Source: Candidatus Kaistia colombiensis
Lineage (GTDB): Bacteria; Pseudomonadota; Alphaproteobacteria; Rhizobiales; Kaistiaceae
Assembly (NCBI GenBank): GCA_029203105.1
Contig: CP119318.1
Coordinates: 3,920,501-3,984,500 of the forward strand
Reading direction: 5' to 3'
DNA: 64,000 nucleotides
The notes under the pieces are model-generated. The model saw only the letters and a program-made list of their open reading frames with translations. It was not told the DNA's origin and did no database searches. Made by a program: the position numbers and the translations under genes. Shown here piece by piece: positions 8,431-16,509 of this stretch (position 1 is the first letter of the stretch; every line of letters starts with the position of its first letter).

Positions 8431-9278
8431 CCCTCCTCGAAACACTGCTGCAACCGTTGCAGTTCGAGTTCATGCGCAGCGCGCTCATCATCTCGGCGCT
8501 GGTCGCCGTGCCGACCGCCCTGCTCTCCTGCTATCTGGTGCTGAAGGGCTGGTCGCTGATGGGCGACGCCATCTCCCATGCCGTGCTGCCGGGTGTCGTC
8601 CTCGCCTATATCGTCGGCGCGCCGCTCGCCATCGGTGCCTTCGTCGCCGGCATGGGCTGCGCGCTCACCAGCGGCTACCTGAAGGCGAACAGCCGGATCA
8701 AGCAGGACACGGTGATGGGTATCGTGTTCTCCGGCATGTTCGGGCTCGGCATCGTGCTTTACACCAAGATCGAGACCTCGGTTCACCTCGACCACATCCT
8801 GTTCGGCGACATGCTGGGCGTCGGCTGGCGGGATATCGCCGAGACGGGGATCATCGCGCTTCTCATCACCGGCATCATCGCCATGAAATGGCGCGACCTG
8901 CTGCTGCATGCCTTCGACCCGGTGCAGGCGAAAGTCGTCGGCCTCCGGGTCAACTGGCTGCACTACGGGCTGCTGGCGATCCTGTCGCTTGCCATCGTCG
9001 GCGCGCTGAAGGCGGTCGGCATCATCCTCGCCATCGCCATGCTGGTCTCGCCCGGCGCCATCGCCTTCCTGCTGACCCGGAAATTCAGCACCATGCTGTT
9101 GCTTGCGGCGGCCATCGCCGTCACCGCCTCGCTGGCCGGCGTCTATCTGAGCTTCTTCCTCGACAGCGCCCCGGCACCGACGATCGTGCTGCTGCTGACG
9201 GTGATCTTCATCGCCGCCTTCCTCGTCTCGACCCGCCGCGCCGCGCGCGCCGAGTCGGAGGAGGCTCAGATCTCCTGA
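8427..9278 (+). CDS. sitD: Mn/Fe ABC transporter permease (second of two)
   Basis: This 283-residue ABC-3 family permease is paralogous to sitC and shares the signature GWSLMGDAISHAVLPGV. It has about 8 transmembrane segments and a basic, hydrophilic C-terminus. The start ATG 8427 overlaps the sitC stop. It completes a sitABCD set predicted to import manganese and possibly ferrous iron across the inner membrane. The gene ends 58 bases before the convergent L,D-transpeptidase gene. Confidence 0.93.
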   Translation: MTLLETLLQPLQFEFMRSALIISALVAVPTALLSCYLVLKGWSLMGDAISHAVLPGVVLAYIVGAPLAIGAFVAGMGCALTSGYLKANSRIKQDTVMGIVFSGMFGLGIVLYTKIETSVHLDHILFGDMLGVGWRDIAETGIIALLITGIIAMKWRDLLLHAFDPVQAKVVGLRVNWLHYGLLAILSLAIVGALKAVGIILAIAMLVSPGAIAFLLTRKFSTMLLLAAAIAVTASLAGVYLSFFLDSAPAPTIVLLLTVIFIAAFLVSTRRAARAESEEAQIS

Positions 9279-9336
9279 GCGCCAGGATTCGCCAGATCCC
9301 CGTGGTCGGCGCTCCATCGCGCCGACTGTCGCACGG

Positions 9337-11010
9337 TCACCAAGCCAGCGCCTTGCCATCGAGGGCGGCCAGCAGCTTGGCGTCCTGGTTATAGATATCC
9401 TTGCGGAAATTGACGCCGTCCTCATCCACCCAGGCGGTCAGGTAGGTGAGATGGATCGGCAGCGGCGCGGCCAGCTTGACGACGGTATTCTTCTGCGTCG
9501 CCACCACCTGGTTGATCCGGTCCATGTTCCAGCCGGAAATGCCGCCGGCCGTCAGCACCTGCAAGGCCAGTTCGAGCGGCCGGCTCAGGCGGATGCAGCC
9601 ATGGCTGAAGGCACGCTCGGCTTTCGAGAACGCGGCGCGCGACGGCGTATCGTGCAGGTAAACGTCGTGCTCGTTCGGAAACATGAACTTGACCCGGCCG
9701 AGCGCGTTCTTCGGTCCCGGCTGCTGCCGCAGCTGGAACGGGAAATTGCCCGGCCCGTAATTCGCCCAGTTGATCGAGGTGAGGTCATAGACGTCCTTGC
9801 CGCGCACCGCCTGGAACCCCTGCGACGAGAGCCCGCCGGGATTGCTGCGCAGCTTGCCGAGCTCTTCTTTGACGGCGATGCCGGACGGCACCGTCCAGTA
9901 CGGGTTGAGCTCGATATAGCGGACCTGGTCGCTGAACACCGGTGTGCGGCTGTAGGGCTTGCCGACAACGACCGACATCCGCTCCTCGGCCTGCCCGTCC
10001 TTGACGCGGCGCAGCTCGAAACCGGCGATATTGACCATCAGATATTGCTGGCCGAGATCGCGCGGCATCCAGCGCCAGCGCTCCATCGCCAGCTCGATCT
10101 CGGCGATGCGGTCCTCGATCGGCACGTTCATCGCGACCAGCGCCGCCGGCCCGACGACACCATCGACATCGAGCCCGTGGCGAGCCTGGAAGCGCTCGAC
10201 CGCCTTCACCAACTCCCCGTCATAGGCCTCGGCTCCCCCCGTCGGCGCCGGATCGGCGCCATCGGTGGTCGCAAGCCGATCGCGAATGGCCGCGACCCGC
10301 GGATCGGTCATGCCCGGCTTCAGCGTCGGGCCGAGGGGAACCAGATCCCATCCGCCCTCGACCTGAAGCTCGCGATACTGCGCCAGCGCGCCGCGCAAGG
10401 ACGCGTAATAGCTGCTGGGAGGCTGCGCGGCGTCGAAAAAGTCGTCGAGATCCTCGACTTTCGCAACGGCCTGCAGCGCTGCCGCCTGATCGAAGGTCCG
10501 GGTCTTCAGGAAGAAATTGGGATCGACCTTGCTGGGCAGGAAGCGCCCGACCGACAGATCGGCGCTGTATTCGAGGAACGCGGCCGAGAAGAACAACTCG
10601 ATCAAGGCGAGGCCGCGAACATCCTCCGGATCCGCATGCTGCATCAGCGAGAGAAGCTGGCCGGTCGGATAGTCGTCCGGCCGCAAGCCGTCCGCGCCGG
10701 CATCGTTCAGGATCGCCACCAGCGCCTCGGCCCGGTCGTCGCGCAGCCAGAGCAGCTCGCCCGCCTGTTCCTCGTAATAGGCGCGCAGCACGTCGCGCCG
10801 CTGCTGGATCGGCAAGGGCAGCCGCTTCTCGCGCGCCAGAAGGTCGATCGCATTGATGCGGATGACCGCGAGGTTGCGCTGTCGCTCCTGGACGGTCGCC
10901 GCCTGGGCCGCCGGCCCGGTCGGCAGCAGGGTCGCGAACGTCAGCAAGGCTGCCGCGCACAGCCGGATCGCGAACGGACGGAGCGGTGCGCTACTGAATG
11001 GGCGGTGCAT
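9337..11010 (-). CDS. L,D-transpeptidase of the YcbB/LdtD type
   Basis: This protein of about 557 residues is predicted to form L,D (3-3) peptidoglycan cross-links in the periplasm. It has a signal peptide (about 1-38), an L,D-transpeptidase scaffold region, a peptidoglycan-binding domain (VERFQARHGLDVDGVVGPAAL) and a C-terminal YkuD domain. The catalytic Cys472 is in FSHGCIRLS. I prefer ATG 11010; the frame can also begin at a GTG at 11049. The start lies 20 bases inside the 3' end of the upstream binding-protein gene, so the two are probably co-transcribed. Confidence 0.9.
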   Translation of the reverse strand: MHRPFSSAPLRPFAIRLCAAALLTFATLLPTGPAAQAATVQERQRNLAVIRINAIDLLAREKRLPLPIQQRRDVLRAYYEEQAGELLWLRDDRAEALVAILNDAGADGLRPDDYPTGQLLSLMQHADPEDVRGLALIELFFSAAFLEYSADLSVGRFLPSKVDPNFFLKTRTFDQAAALQAVAKVEDLDDFFDAAQPPSSYYASLRGALAQYRELQVEGGWDLVPLGPTLKPGMTDPRVAAIRDRLATTDGADPAPTGGAEAYDGELVKAVERFQARHGLDVDGVVGPAALVAMNVPIEDRIAEIELAMERWRWMPRDLGQQYLMVNIAGFELRRVKDGQAEERMSVVVGKPYSRTPVFSDQVRYIELNPYWTVPSGIAVKEELGKLRSNPGGLSSQGFQAVRGKDVYDLTSINWANYGPGNFPFQLRQQPGPKNALGRVKFMFPNEHDVYLHDTPSRAAFSKAERAFSHGCIRLSRPLELALQVLTAGGISGWNMDRINQVVATQKNTVVKLAAPLPIHLTYLTAWVDEDGVNFRKDIYNQDAKLLAALDGKALAW

Positions 11011-12013
11011 AGAGGATCCCGCCTTGTGTCCAGAGGGCGTTGATGCCACGGCTCAGTTGCATCGGCGTGTCCTCGCCGAGATTGCGTTCGAAGATCTCGC
11101 CGATATTGCCGACGCCACCGATGACCCGGGTGAGCCAGACGTCGGGCAATCCCAAAGGCGGCCCGCTCAGGGCGCCGAGCAGGCCCGCGTCCTGCGCCTT
11201 GTCGGCGCCGACCGAGGCGGAACTCAACCCCGCCTCTTCCGCGTCGATCAGCCCGAACAGCACCCAGCGCACGAGATTGACCCATTTCGGATCGTCATCG
11301 CGCACCACGGGCCCGAGCGGCTCCTTCGAGATGACGTCCTTCAGGATGATATGATCGTCGGGTTTCGGCAGTTCGGCCCTCTCGCCGGCGAGCGCCGAGC
11401 GATCGGCCGTATAGGCGTCGCACTTGCCGTCGGCATAGGCCTTGCGCGCATCCTGCCGCTCGGCGAAGGGCAGGAACGACACCTTGAGCCCTGCCCGCTC
11501 GAAGTAAGCGGCGGCGTTGTCCTGCGTCGTCGTCCCGCTGACGACGCAGACGGTTGCGCCGTTCAGCTGCAGCGGGCTGGTCGCGCCATAGAGCGCCGGC
11601 ACCATGAAGCCCTGGCCGTCGAAATAGCTGACGCCTACGAATTCCAGCGACTGCCCGGCATCGCGCGAAAGGGTCCAGGTGCTGTTGCGCGAGAGAAGGT
11701 CCACCTTTCCGTCGGTCAGCGCCTTGAAGCGGTCGGTCGCCGACAGCGGCACATACTCGACCTTGCCAGCATCGGCGAAGATGGCGAGTGCGACCGCCTT
11801 GCAGAAGTCGACGTCGAAGCCGCGCCAGGTCCCCTGCCCGTCCTTCTCGGAGAACCCGCCGAGCCCCTCGCTGACCCCGCAGACGAGGGTGCCGCGCGCC
11901 TTGACGTCCTCGAGCGTCCCGGCCGTCGCCTGGGAGCCTAAGGCGGCGGCCAGCAACAGGCCCAAGGTCGTGGCGCACGCCGACAGGCGCGCGGAAAGGG
12001 ATGGCAACTTCAT
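10991..12013 (-). CDS. Amino-acid ABC transporter periplasmic binding protein (AapJ-like)
   Basis: The product has 340 residues, a signal peptide (about 1-31) and a type II periplasmic binding domain. Motifs such as RGTLVCGVSEGLGGFSEKD and TWRGFDVDFCKAVALAIF match the AapJ/general L-amino-acid binding group. I chose ATG 12013 because the secretion signal follows it directly. No permease or ATPase gene is nearby, so it is an orphan component or serves a transporter encoded elsewhere. Its 3' end overlaps the L,D-transpeptidase start by 20 bases. Confidence 0.87.
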   Translation of the reverse strand: MKLPSLSARLSACATTLGLLLAAALGSQATAGTLEDVKARGTLVCGVSEGLGGFSEKDGQGTWRGFDVDFCKAVALAIFADAGKVEYVPLSATDRFKALTDGKVDLLSRNSTWTLSRDAGQSLEFVGVSYFDGQGFMVPALYGATSPLQLNGATVCVVSGTTTQDNAAAYFERAGLKVSFLPFAERQDARKAYADGKCDAYTADRSALAGERAELPKPDDHIILKDVISKEPLGPVVRDDDPKWVNLVRWVLFGLIDAEEAGLSSASVGADKAQDAGLLGALSGPPLGLPDVWLTRVIGGVGNIGEIFERNLGEDTPMQLSRGINALWTQGGILYAPPIQ

Positions 12014-12191
12014 CGATGGGCCCCGGATATCGCTGCGGCAGTCCGGGCATGATACATCGGCGCGCGCCATCAACAAGGCCACAACCAAAGATGTCGGCGC
12101 GCGGTGGCGGAGTTCCTTCAGAACGAACATGGCCGGGACAAGCCCGGCCATGCAGTCTTTTTCGCAAACGGCGCTCGAGCCGGCGTCGCGC

Positions 12192-13181
12192 CTAGTAGCG
12201 CTGCGGCGCCGCCGGCTTGTTGCCAAGGATGGCGTCGATCTTGTCGAGCACGTCCTGGGTCAGCTTTTCGCGGCTGTCGAGGGCGGCGAGGTTGTCCTGC
12301 AGCTGGCTCTTCTTCGACGCGCCGAGGATGACGGTCGAGACGTTCTTGTTGGCGAGGCACCAGAGCAGCGCCATGTGGTGGATCGGCAGGCCGATCTCTT
12401 CGGCCAGTGCCGCCAGCTTTTCCACCTGGGCGATGCGCTGCTTGCCCTTTTCGCCCTGCCAGAGCTCCTTCAGCCACTCATAACCCGGCAGGTCCAATCG
12501 GCTGCCGGCGGGAATGCCCTTGTTGTACTTGCCGGTCAGGACGCCGGAGGCGAGCGGCGACCAGATCGTCGTGCCGAGGCCCATCAGGTCGTAGAGCGGG
12601 CGATAGTCGCCCTCGACCTTGTCGCGCTCGAACAGGTTGTACTGCGGCTGCTCCATGGTCGGCGGCGCAATCTTCAGGTCCTTGGCGACAGCCCAGGCCT
12701 CGGTCAGCTGCTGCGCCGACCATTCCGACGTGCCCCAATAGAGCACCTTGCCCTGCTGCACGAGGTCGTGCATCGCGCGCACGGTTTCCTCGATCGGCGT
12801 GTCGATGTCCGGGCGATGGCAGAAATAGAGGTCGAGATACTCGACCTGCAGGCGCTTCAGCGCCGCGTGGCAGGCATCGGTGACGTGCTTGCGGGAAAGG
12901 CCGCGCTGCGTCGGCTTCGAGCCGCCCCAGAACACCTTGCTGGAGACGATATAGGAATCGCGGCTCCAGGCGAGCTTGGCCAGCGCCTCGCCCATCAGCG
13001 TCTCGGAGACGCCGGCCTCGTAGCCCTCGGCATTGTCGAAGAAATTGATTCCGCTGTCATAGGCGAGCGTCATGATGTCGAGCGCGTCGCGCTGGTCTAC
13101 CTGCTTGCCGAACGTAACCCAGGAGCCGAGCGAGAACTCGCTGACCTGCAGGCCCGACTTGCCCAAACGGCGATACTGCAT
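12192..13181 (-). CDS. Aldo/keto reductase (voltage-gated K+ channel beta-subunit type)
   Basis: This 329-residue NADPH-dependent TIM-barrel oxidoreductase shows the catalytic tetrad as Asp49, Tyr54, Lys82 and His122. WSAQQLTEAWAVAK and EQPQYNLFER match the Kv-beta/YghZ branch. The start ATG 13181 has GGATG upstream; an ATG five codons earlier is also in frame but poorly placed. The natural substrate is unknown. It stands alone, with about 180 bases to the next gene on the same strand. Confidence 0.9.
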   Translation of the reverse strand: MQYRRLGKSGLQVSEFSLGSWVTFGKQVDQRDALDIMTLAYDSGINFFDNAEGYEAGVSETLMGEALAKLAWSRDSYIVSSKVFWGGSKPTQRGLSRKHVTDACHAALKRLQVEYLDLYFCHRPDIDTPIEETVRAMHDLVQQGKVLYWGTSEWSAQQLTEAWAVAKDLKIAPPTMEQPQYNLFERDKVEGDYRPLYDLMGLGTTIWSPLASGVLTGKYNKGIPAGSRLDLPGYEWLKELWQGEKGKQRIAQVEKLAALAEEIGLPIHHMALLWCLANKNVSTVILGASKKSQLQDNLAALDSREKLTQDVLDKIDAILGNKPAAPQRY

Positions 13182-13281
13182 CTTGCATCCGATCATTCTG
13201 GAAGGCTTCTGCTGCGGCGTTCGCGCCGCGGCAGCAAGCTAGTGCAGTTGTCCGCATCGCGCCACCACCACCATCCGGACA

Positions 13282-13767
13282 CTACGACTCGACCGGCAGC
13301 CCCTCATAGGCGCGACGCAGCTCCCCGATATCGATCTTGGTCATCTTCAAAAGCGCTTCCATGACGCGCTGGGATTTCTCCGCCGCCGGATCGGTCAGCA
13401 TCGGCGCGAGAATGCTCGGCACGATCTGCCAGGAGATGCCGAACTTGTCCTTCAGCCAGCCGCAGCGGCTCTTCTCGCCGCCTTCGGAGAGACGCTCCCA
13501 CAATTCGTCGAGCTCACTCTGCTCCTCGCATTTGACGACGAAGGAGATCGCCTCGTTGAACTTGAATCGGGGGCCGCCATTGAGCGCGGTGAACTCGATC
13601 CCTTCCAGTTCGAACGCCGCCGCCATCACGCTGCCCTTCGGCCCCGGCCCCGCCTCGCCATAGCGGGCGACCTTGCCCACCTTCGCATTCTTGAAGATCG
13701 AAACGTAGAAGATGATCGCCTCTTCGACCTGGTTGTCGAACCAAAGGAACGGCGTGATCTTCTGCAT
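13282..13767 (-). CDS. VOC-family protein, PhnB/3-demethylubiquinone-like
   Basis: This 161-residue cytosolic protein of the vicinal oxygen chelate fold resembles the '3-demethylubiquinone-9 3-methyltransferase-like' PhnB group. The start is MQKITPFLWFDNQVEEAI, and LKDKFGISWQIVP near residue 110 is the family hallmark. I chose ATG 13767, preceded by AGAGGATAG; the frame stays open for over 300 bases upstream but without family similarity. No enzymatic role can be assigned. Confidence 0.85.
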   Translation of the reverse strand: MQKITPFLWFDNQVEEAIIFYVSIFKNAKVGKVARYGEAGPGPKGSVMAAAFELEGIEFTALNGGPRFKFNEAISFVVKCEEQSELDELWERLSEGGEKSRCGWLKDKFGISWQIVPSILAPMLTDPAAEKSQRVMEALLKMTKIDIGELRRAYEGLPVES

Positions 13768-14189
13768 GGCTCTATCCTCTTGGCTACGACAGCGAGGTCT
13801 CGTCGTGGATTGCGCTGACACCATGCGCACGAGGGCGAACGCCCAACGGCCTCGTCGCCGCTTCGGGCGCCCGCGCAAATTCCCGATGCAACCCCGATGC
13901 CGCTGCCGACATTCCGGTTGCGTCTCGCTGCACGGCGAAAGAATGGAAACGCGGATGCGAGGCTGTGCGTTCCGCGCCGGGCGGTCACGCTTCCGGCAGA
14001 CAAACGGTCGGATGGCGTCGACGGGCCGGTTCGCGACAGGGTCGAGGCGACGGCGACGCGTCGCCGTCGCCATGCCGCAACGCGTCGGATGAACCTGCGG
14101 GGACAAGCCGTGGTGAGGGGAGCAATTTTGCTTGCGCCTCAATTCGACTGCCCTAAAACATCGACCGGGGCGGGCAGGACGAAGAGTCT
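13768..14189. other. 422-base gap with no supported gene; contains a perfect palindrome
   Basis: Several GC-rich frames are open here, but none has a ribosome-binding site or recognisable protein similarity. The gap separates the divergent VOC and Anbu genes and must hold both promoters. The one striking element is the 26-base palindrome at 14046-14071. Confidence 0.5.
14046..14071. repeat. Perfect 26-base GC-rich palindrome upstream of the Anbu gene
   Basis: Two 13-base arms (GGCGACGGCGACG and its exact complement) abut with no spacer. The centre lies about 130 bases upstream of the peptidase start. With no T-run on either side it is not an ordinary terminator. It may be a protein-binding site or a short intergenic repeat. 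Confidence 0.7.
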
Positions 14190-14933
14190 ATGACCTATTG
14201 CGTTGGAATCCTGGTGCGCGACGGGCTGGTAATGCTGGCCGACACGCGCACCAACGCCGGCCTCGACAATATCGCGACGTTCCGGAAGCTGCACCTCTAT
14301 CAGACGGAGGGCGAACGGGTGATCGCGGTCGCCACCGCGGGCAATCTCGCCGTCAGCCAGTCGGTCCTGAACATCCTGACCGAAGGCCTCGAGAATCCGG
14401 AAACCGGACGGATCGAGTCCATCCACACCATTCCGTCCATGTTCAAGGTGGCGCAGTTCGTCGGCCGCGCGATCCGCGAGGTCTATCGCATCCATGGAAA
14501 GTCCATGGAACAGCAGGCCGCCAGCTTCGACGTCACCTTGCTTCTCGGCGGCCAGGTCAAGGGTGGCCGGCTCCGCCTGTTCATGGTCTATTCGGCCGGC
14601 AACTTCATCGAAGCGACGACCGACACGCCCTACTTGCAGATCGGCGAACACAAATACGGCAAGCCGATTCTCGACCGTGCCGTCACCAGCGACACGCCGC
14701 TTTCCGAGGCGCTGAAGCTCGGCCTCGTCTCGATGGATTCGACGCTCCGCTCCAATCTCGGCGTCGGCATGCCGATCGACATCGCCATGATCCATCGCGA
14801 CGGCCTGAAGCTCGAAATCTCGCGGCGCATCGACGAAAACGACGAATACTTCGCCAGCCTGCGCGAGCGCTGGTCGGCGGCGCTGCGCGCCGCGCATCAA
14901 GCGATCCCCAATCCGCCGTACGGGAAATTCTGA
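14190..14933 (+). CDS. Anbu-type proteasome-like peptidase
   Basis: This 247-residue Ntn-hydrolase belongs to the 20S proteasome/HslV superfamily ('predicted proteasome-type protease', Anbu). The product starts MTYCVGIL, so Thr2 becomes the N-terminal nucleophile once methionine is removed; no propeptide is needed. VMLADTRTNAGLDNIATFRK is characteristic. Anbu genes usually sit beside transglutaminase-like, alpha-E and ATP-grasp genes, but none is here. Proteolytic activity of the family is poorly demonstrated. Confidence 0.9.
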   Translation: MTYCVGILVRDGLVMLADTRTNAGLDNIATFRKLHLYQTEGERVIAVATAGNLAVSQSVLNILTEGLENPETGRIESIHTIPSMFKVAQFVGRAIREVYRIHGKSMEQQAASFDVTLLLGGQVKGGRLRLFMVYSAGNFIEATTDTPYLQIGEHKYGKPILDRAVTSDTPLSEALKLGLVSMDSTLRSNLGVGMPIDIAMIHRDGLKLEISRRIDENDEYFASLRERWSAALRAAHQAIPNPPYGKF

Positions 14934-14967
14934 GCGCGGCGCGAACGCCCGCCCCTTTCGGCAAGCG

Positions 14968-15234
14968 TCAGTTAAGCGCGAACTCAGCGGCGGCGATCCG
15001 GCATTCGGCCGGACCGATCAGGCCCCGATGCGCAATGCTTACCGAATGCAGCGCGCCATCGATCTCCCGGCGCCAGAATTCTAGGAAGCCGGTCAACTCG
15101 GGAAATTCAGGAGCGAGATCGTATTCCTGCCAGACGAAACTCTGCAGGAGCGCCGGATGGTCCGGCAGGCGGTAGAGGATATGGGCGGTCGTCAGGCCAT
15201 AGCCCGAAAGCTGACGCAGCAGGGATGACGGCAT
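14968..15234 (-). CDS. Usg-family protein
   Basis: This 88-residue soluble protein matches the small Usg family ('tryptophan operon, function unknown') found almost only in alphaproteobacteria. LLRQLSGYGLTTAHILYRLPDHP and the central FVWQEYDLAPEFPEL are typical. Its role is unknown. It is convergent with the Anbu gene, 34 bases away, and no trp genes are nearby. Confidence 0.85.
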   Translation of the reverse strand: MPSSLLRQLSGYGLTTAHILYRLPDHPALLQSFVWQEYDLAPEFPELTGFLEFWRREIDGALHSVSIAHRGLIGPAECRIAAAEFALN

Positions 15235-15489
15235 GGCACCTCATCTGGCAATCGGCAGTCCTCAGCAGGACCATTCGATGGTGGCTTGAGCGCGCCTTGC
15301 TTTCAATAGAAAAATAGATGATTATCCTTTGAAATCAGTATTTTAGCAGCAACTAGCTCCGAGTGCTGCCAAGCCGTCTTCAGCCGGCCATCTCGAAAGA
15401 TGTCGCCGCCTGGCTCCCGACCGATGGCCCGGTCTTGTGGACAAGCCGCGTCCTGCACCGGCCGCACGCTGCACGCGCCCCGGCATGGA

Positions 15490-15519
15490 TTGACATCGCC
15501 TCCCCGCCCGACGTACACT
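15490..15519 (+). promoter_or_regulatory. Sigma-70-type promoter of the first ArsR module
   Basis: TTGACA at 15490-15495 and TACACT at 15514-15519 are separated by 18 bases. Transcription would begin close to 15526-15527, which is the A of the arsR-family ATG, implying a leaderless message. No Shine-Dalgarno sequence precedes the start. This is predicted only from motif match and spacing. Confidence 0.55.
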
Positions 15520-15539
15520 TAACCTTATGGTTAAGTGTA
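15514..15539. promoter_or_regulatory. Palindromic operator overlapping the ArsR-family start codon
   Basis: Perfect 11-base arms (TACACTTAACC and GGTTAAGTGTA) flank a TTAT spacer; the start codon at 15527 lies in the centre. The site overlaps the -10 element and the start, so self-repression by the encoded ArsR-type regulator is the natural reading. A shorter site with the same AACC-NTAT-GGTT core sits on the start codon of the other ArsR gene at 53432. Confidence 0.7.
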
Positions 15540-15862
15540 ATGATGTCGATCTCGACCGCACCTTTGCCGCCTTGGCGGACCCGACCCGGCGCGCCCTGCT
15601 CGCTCGCCTGGGCCGGGAGGACAGCGTGTCGGTCAGCGAACTCGCAGAACCCTTTCCGGTCTCGCTTCCGGCGATCATGAAGCACCTGAACGTCCTGTCG
15701 GACGCCGGGCTCATCCTTCGCCAGAAGACGGGACGCACCGTTTCCTGCCGCCTAAACGCCGCGCCGATGGCCGATGCGATGGAATGGCTGCATCACTATG
15801 AACGCTTCTGGTCGACCCGACTCGACCGCCTTGCCGATCTCGTGGAGAACGAACCATCATGA
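15527..15862 (+). CDS. ArsR-family transcriptional regulator
   Basis: This 111-residue winged-helix repressor starts DLDRTFAALADPTRRALLARL and has its recognition region near SLPAIMKHLNVLSDAGLI (about 46-63). No Cys-rich metal site (CVC) is present, so it is probably the non-metal ArsR type that pairs with SRPBCC/AHSA1 genes. It overlaps the next gene by four bases. The start is fixed at 15527 by the promoter and operator geometry. The 286-base gap upstream includes an AT-rich patch near 15305-15350 with no clear gene. Confidence 0.9.
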   Translation: MVKCNDVDLDRTFAALADPTRRALLARLGREDSVSVSELAEPFPVSLPAIMKHLNVLSDAGLILRQKTGRTVSCRLNAAPMADAMEWLHHYERFWSTRLDRLADLVENEPS

Positions 15863-16305
15863 CAGACAAGCCGAGCCTGACGCTGAAGCATCAGATGAAG
15901 GCGTCGCCCGCCCGGATCTTCAAGGCCTGGACCGACCCTTCCAAGCTCGTCCACTGGTTTGGCCCGAGCGAGACCGAAGACGGCAGCGTCGTCGCCGAGA
16001 CGGATCTGCGCGTCGGCGGCGCCTACCACATCCGCTTCAAGACCAGCGACGGCCAGCAGCATGACGCCAGCGGCACCTATCAGGAAATCGTCCCGGACCA
16101 GAAGCTGGTGTTCACCTGGACCTGGCTCGCCGCGCCGGACCAGCAGACGCTGGTCACCATCACGCTGCGGGGCGAGGAAGGCGGCACCATGCTGACGCTG
16201 ACCCACGCGCTGCTCGCCGACGAAGCGGCGCTCGCCAGCCACAAGACCGGCTGGAATGGCGCCATCGACAGGCTCGAGCGTTTCGTCACCCGCGGCCGGA
16301 AATAG
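15859..16305 (+). CDS. SRPBCC/AHSA1-domain protein
   Basis: This 148-residue START-like hydrophobic-ligand-binding fold protein belongs to the 'activator of Hsp90 ATPase homologue 1-like' group. Motifs include ASPARIFKAWTDPSKLVHWFGP and a C-terminal GWNGAIDRLERFV helix. It is coupled to the upstream ArsR gene by an ATGA overlap. Such pairs are common in soil bacteria, but the ligand and purpose are unknown. A 16-base GC palindrome at 16305-16320 begins on the last base of its stop codon. Confidence 0.88.
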   Translation: MTDKPSLTLKHQMKASPARIFKAWTDPSKLVHWFGPSETEDGSVVAETDLRVGGAYHIRFKTSDGQQHDASGTYQEIVPDQKLVFTWTWLAAPDQQTLVTITLRGEEGGTMLTLTHALLADEAALASHKTGWNGAIDRLERFVTRGRK

Positions 16306-16509
16306 CGCGCCGCGGCGCGCCTTCGCAGAGTAGTCACATCGCCCGGCCGGGAACGACGCCCCGGATCGCGGCCAAGCAATTCGGCAGGTTACCCCTGCCG
16401 GAGCCGGCCGGGCTTTGTCCGGCCTGCCAGCAAGACGACAGCGCTTTGGCCAAGCTCAGCGCCTTCGCCGCCTGCCATAAAAAGGGAATCTACCAAGGGA
16501 GTTGCTTCT

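Noticed and set aside
5769..9278. Reading of the sit operon as zinc-specific znuABC
   Set aside because: The binding protein lacks the His-rich loop, has the His/His/Glu/Asp set of Mn/Fe binders, and two permeases are present as in SitCD.
13897..14193. Small Arg-rich plus-strand frames between the VOC and Anbu genes
   Set aside because: They lack start signals and translate the palindromic region; no similarity.
15303..15518. Small minus-strand frame in the gap before the first ArsR gene
   Set aside because: It has no ribosome-binding site, overlaps the predicted promoter and ends in an AT-rich patch; the composition is not coding-like.
16305..16320. GC-only 16-base palindrome at the end of the first SRPBCC gene as a terminator
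   Set aside because: There is no T-run after it on either strand, so I do not call it a terminator.
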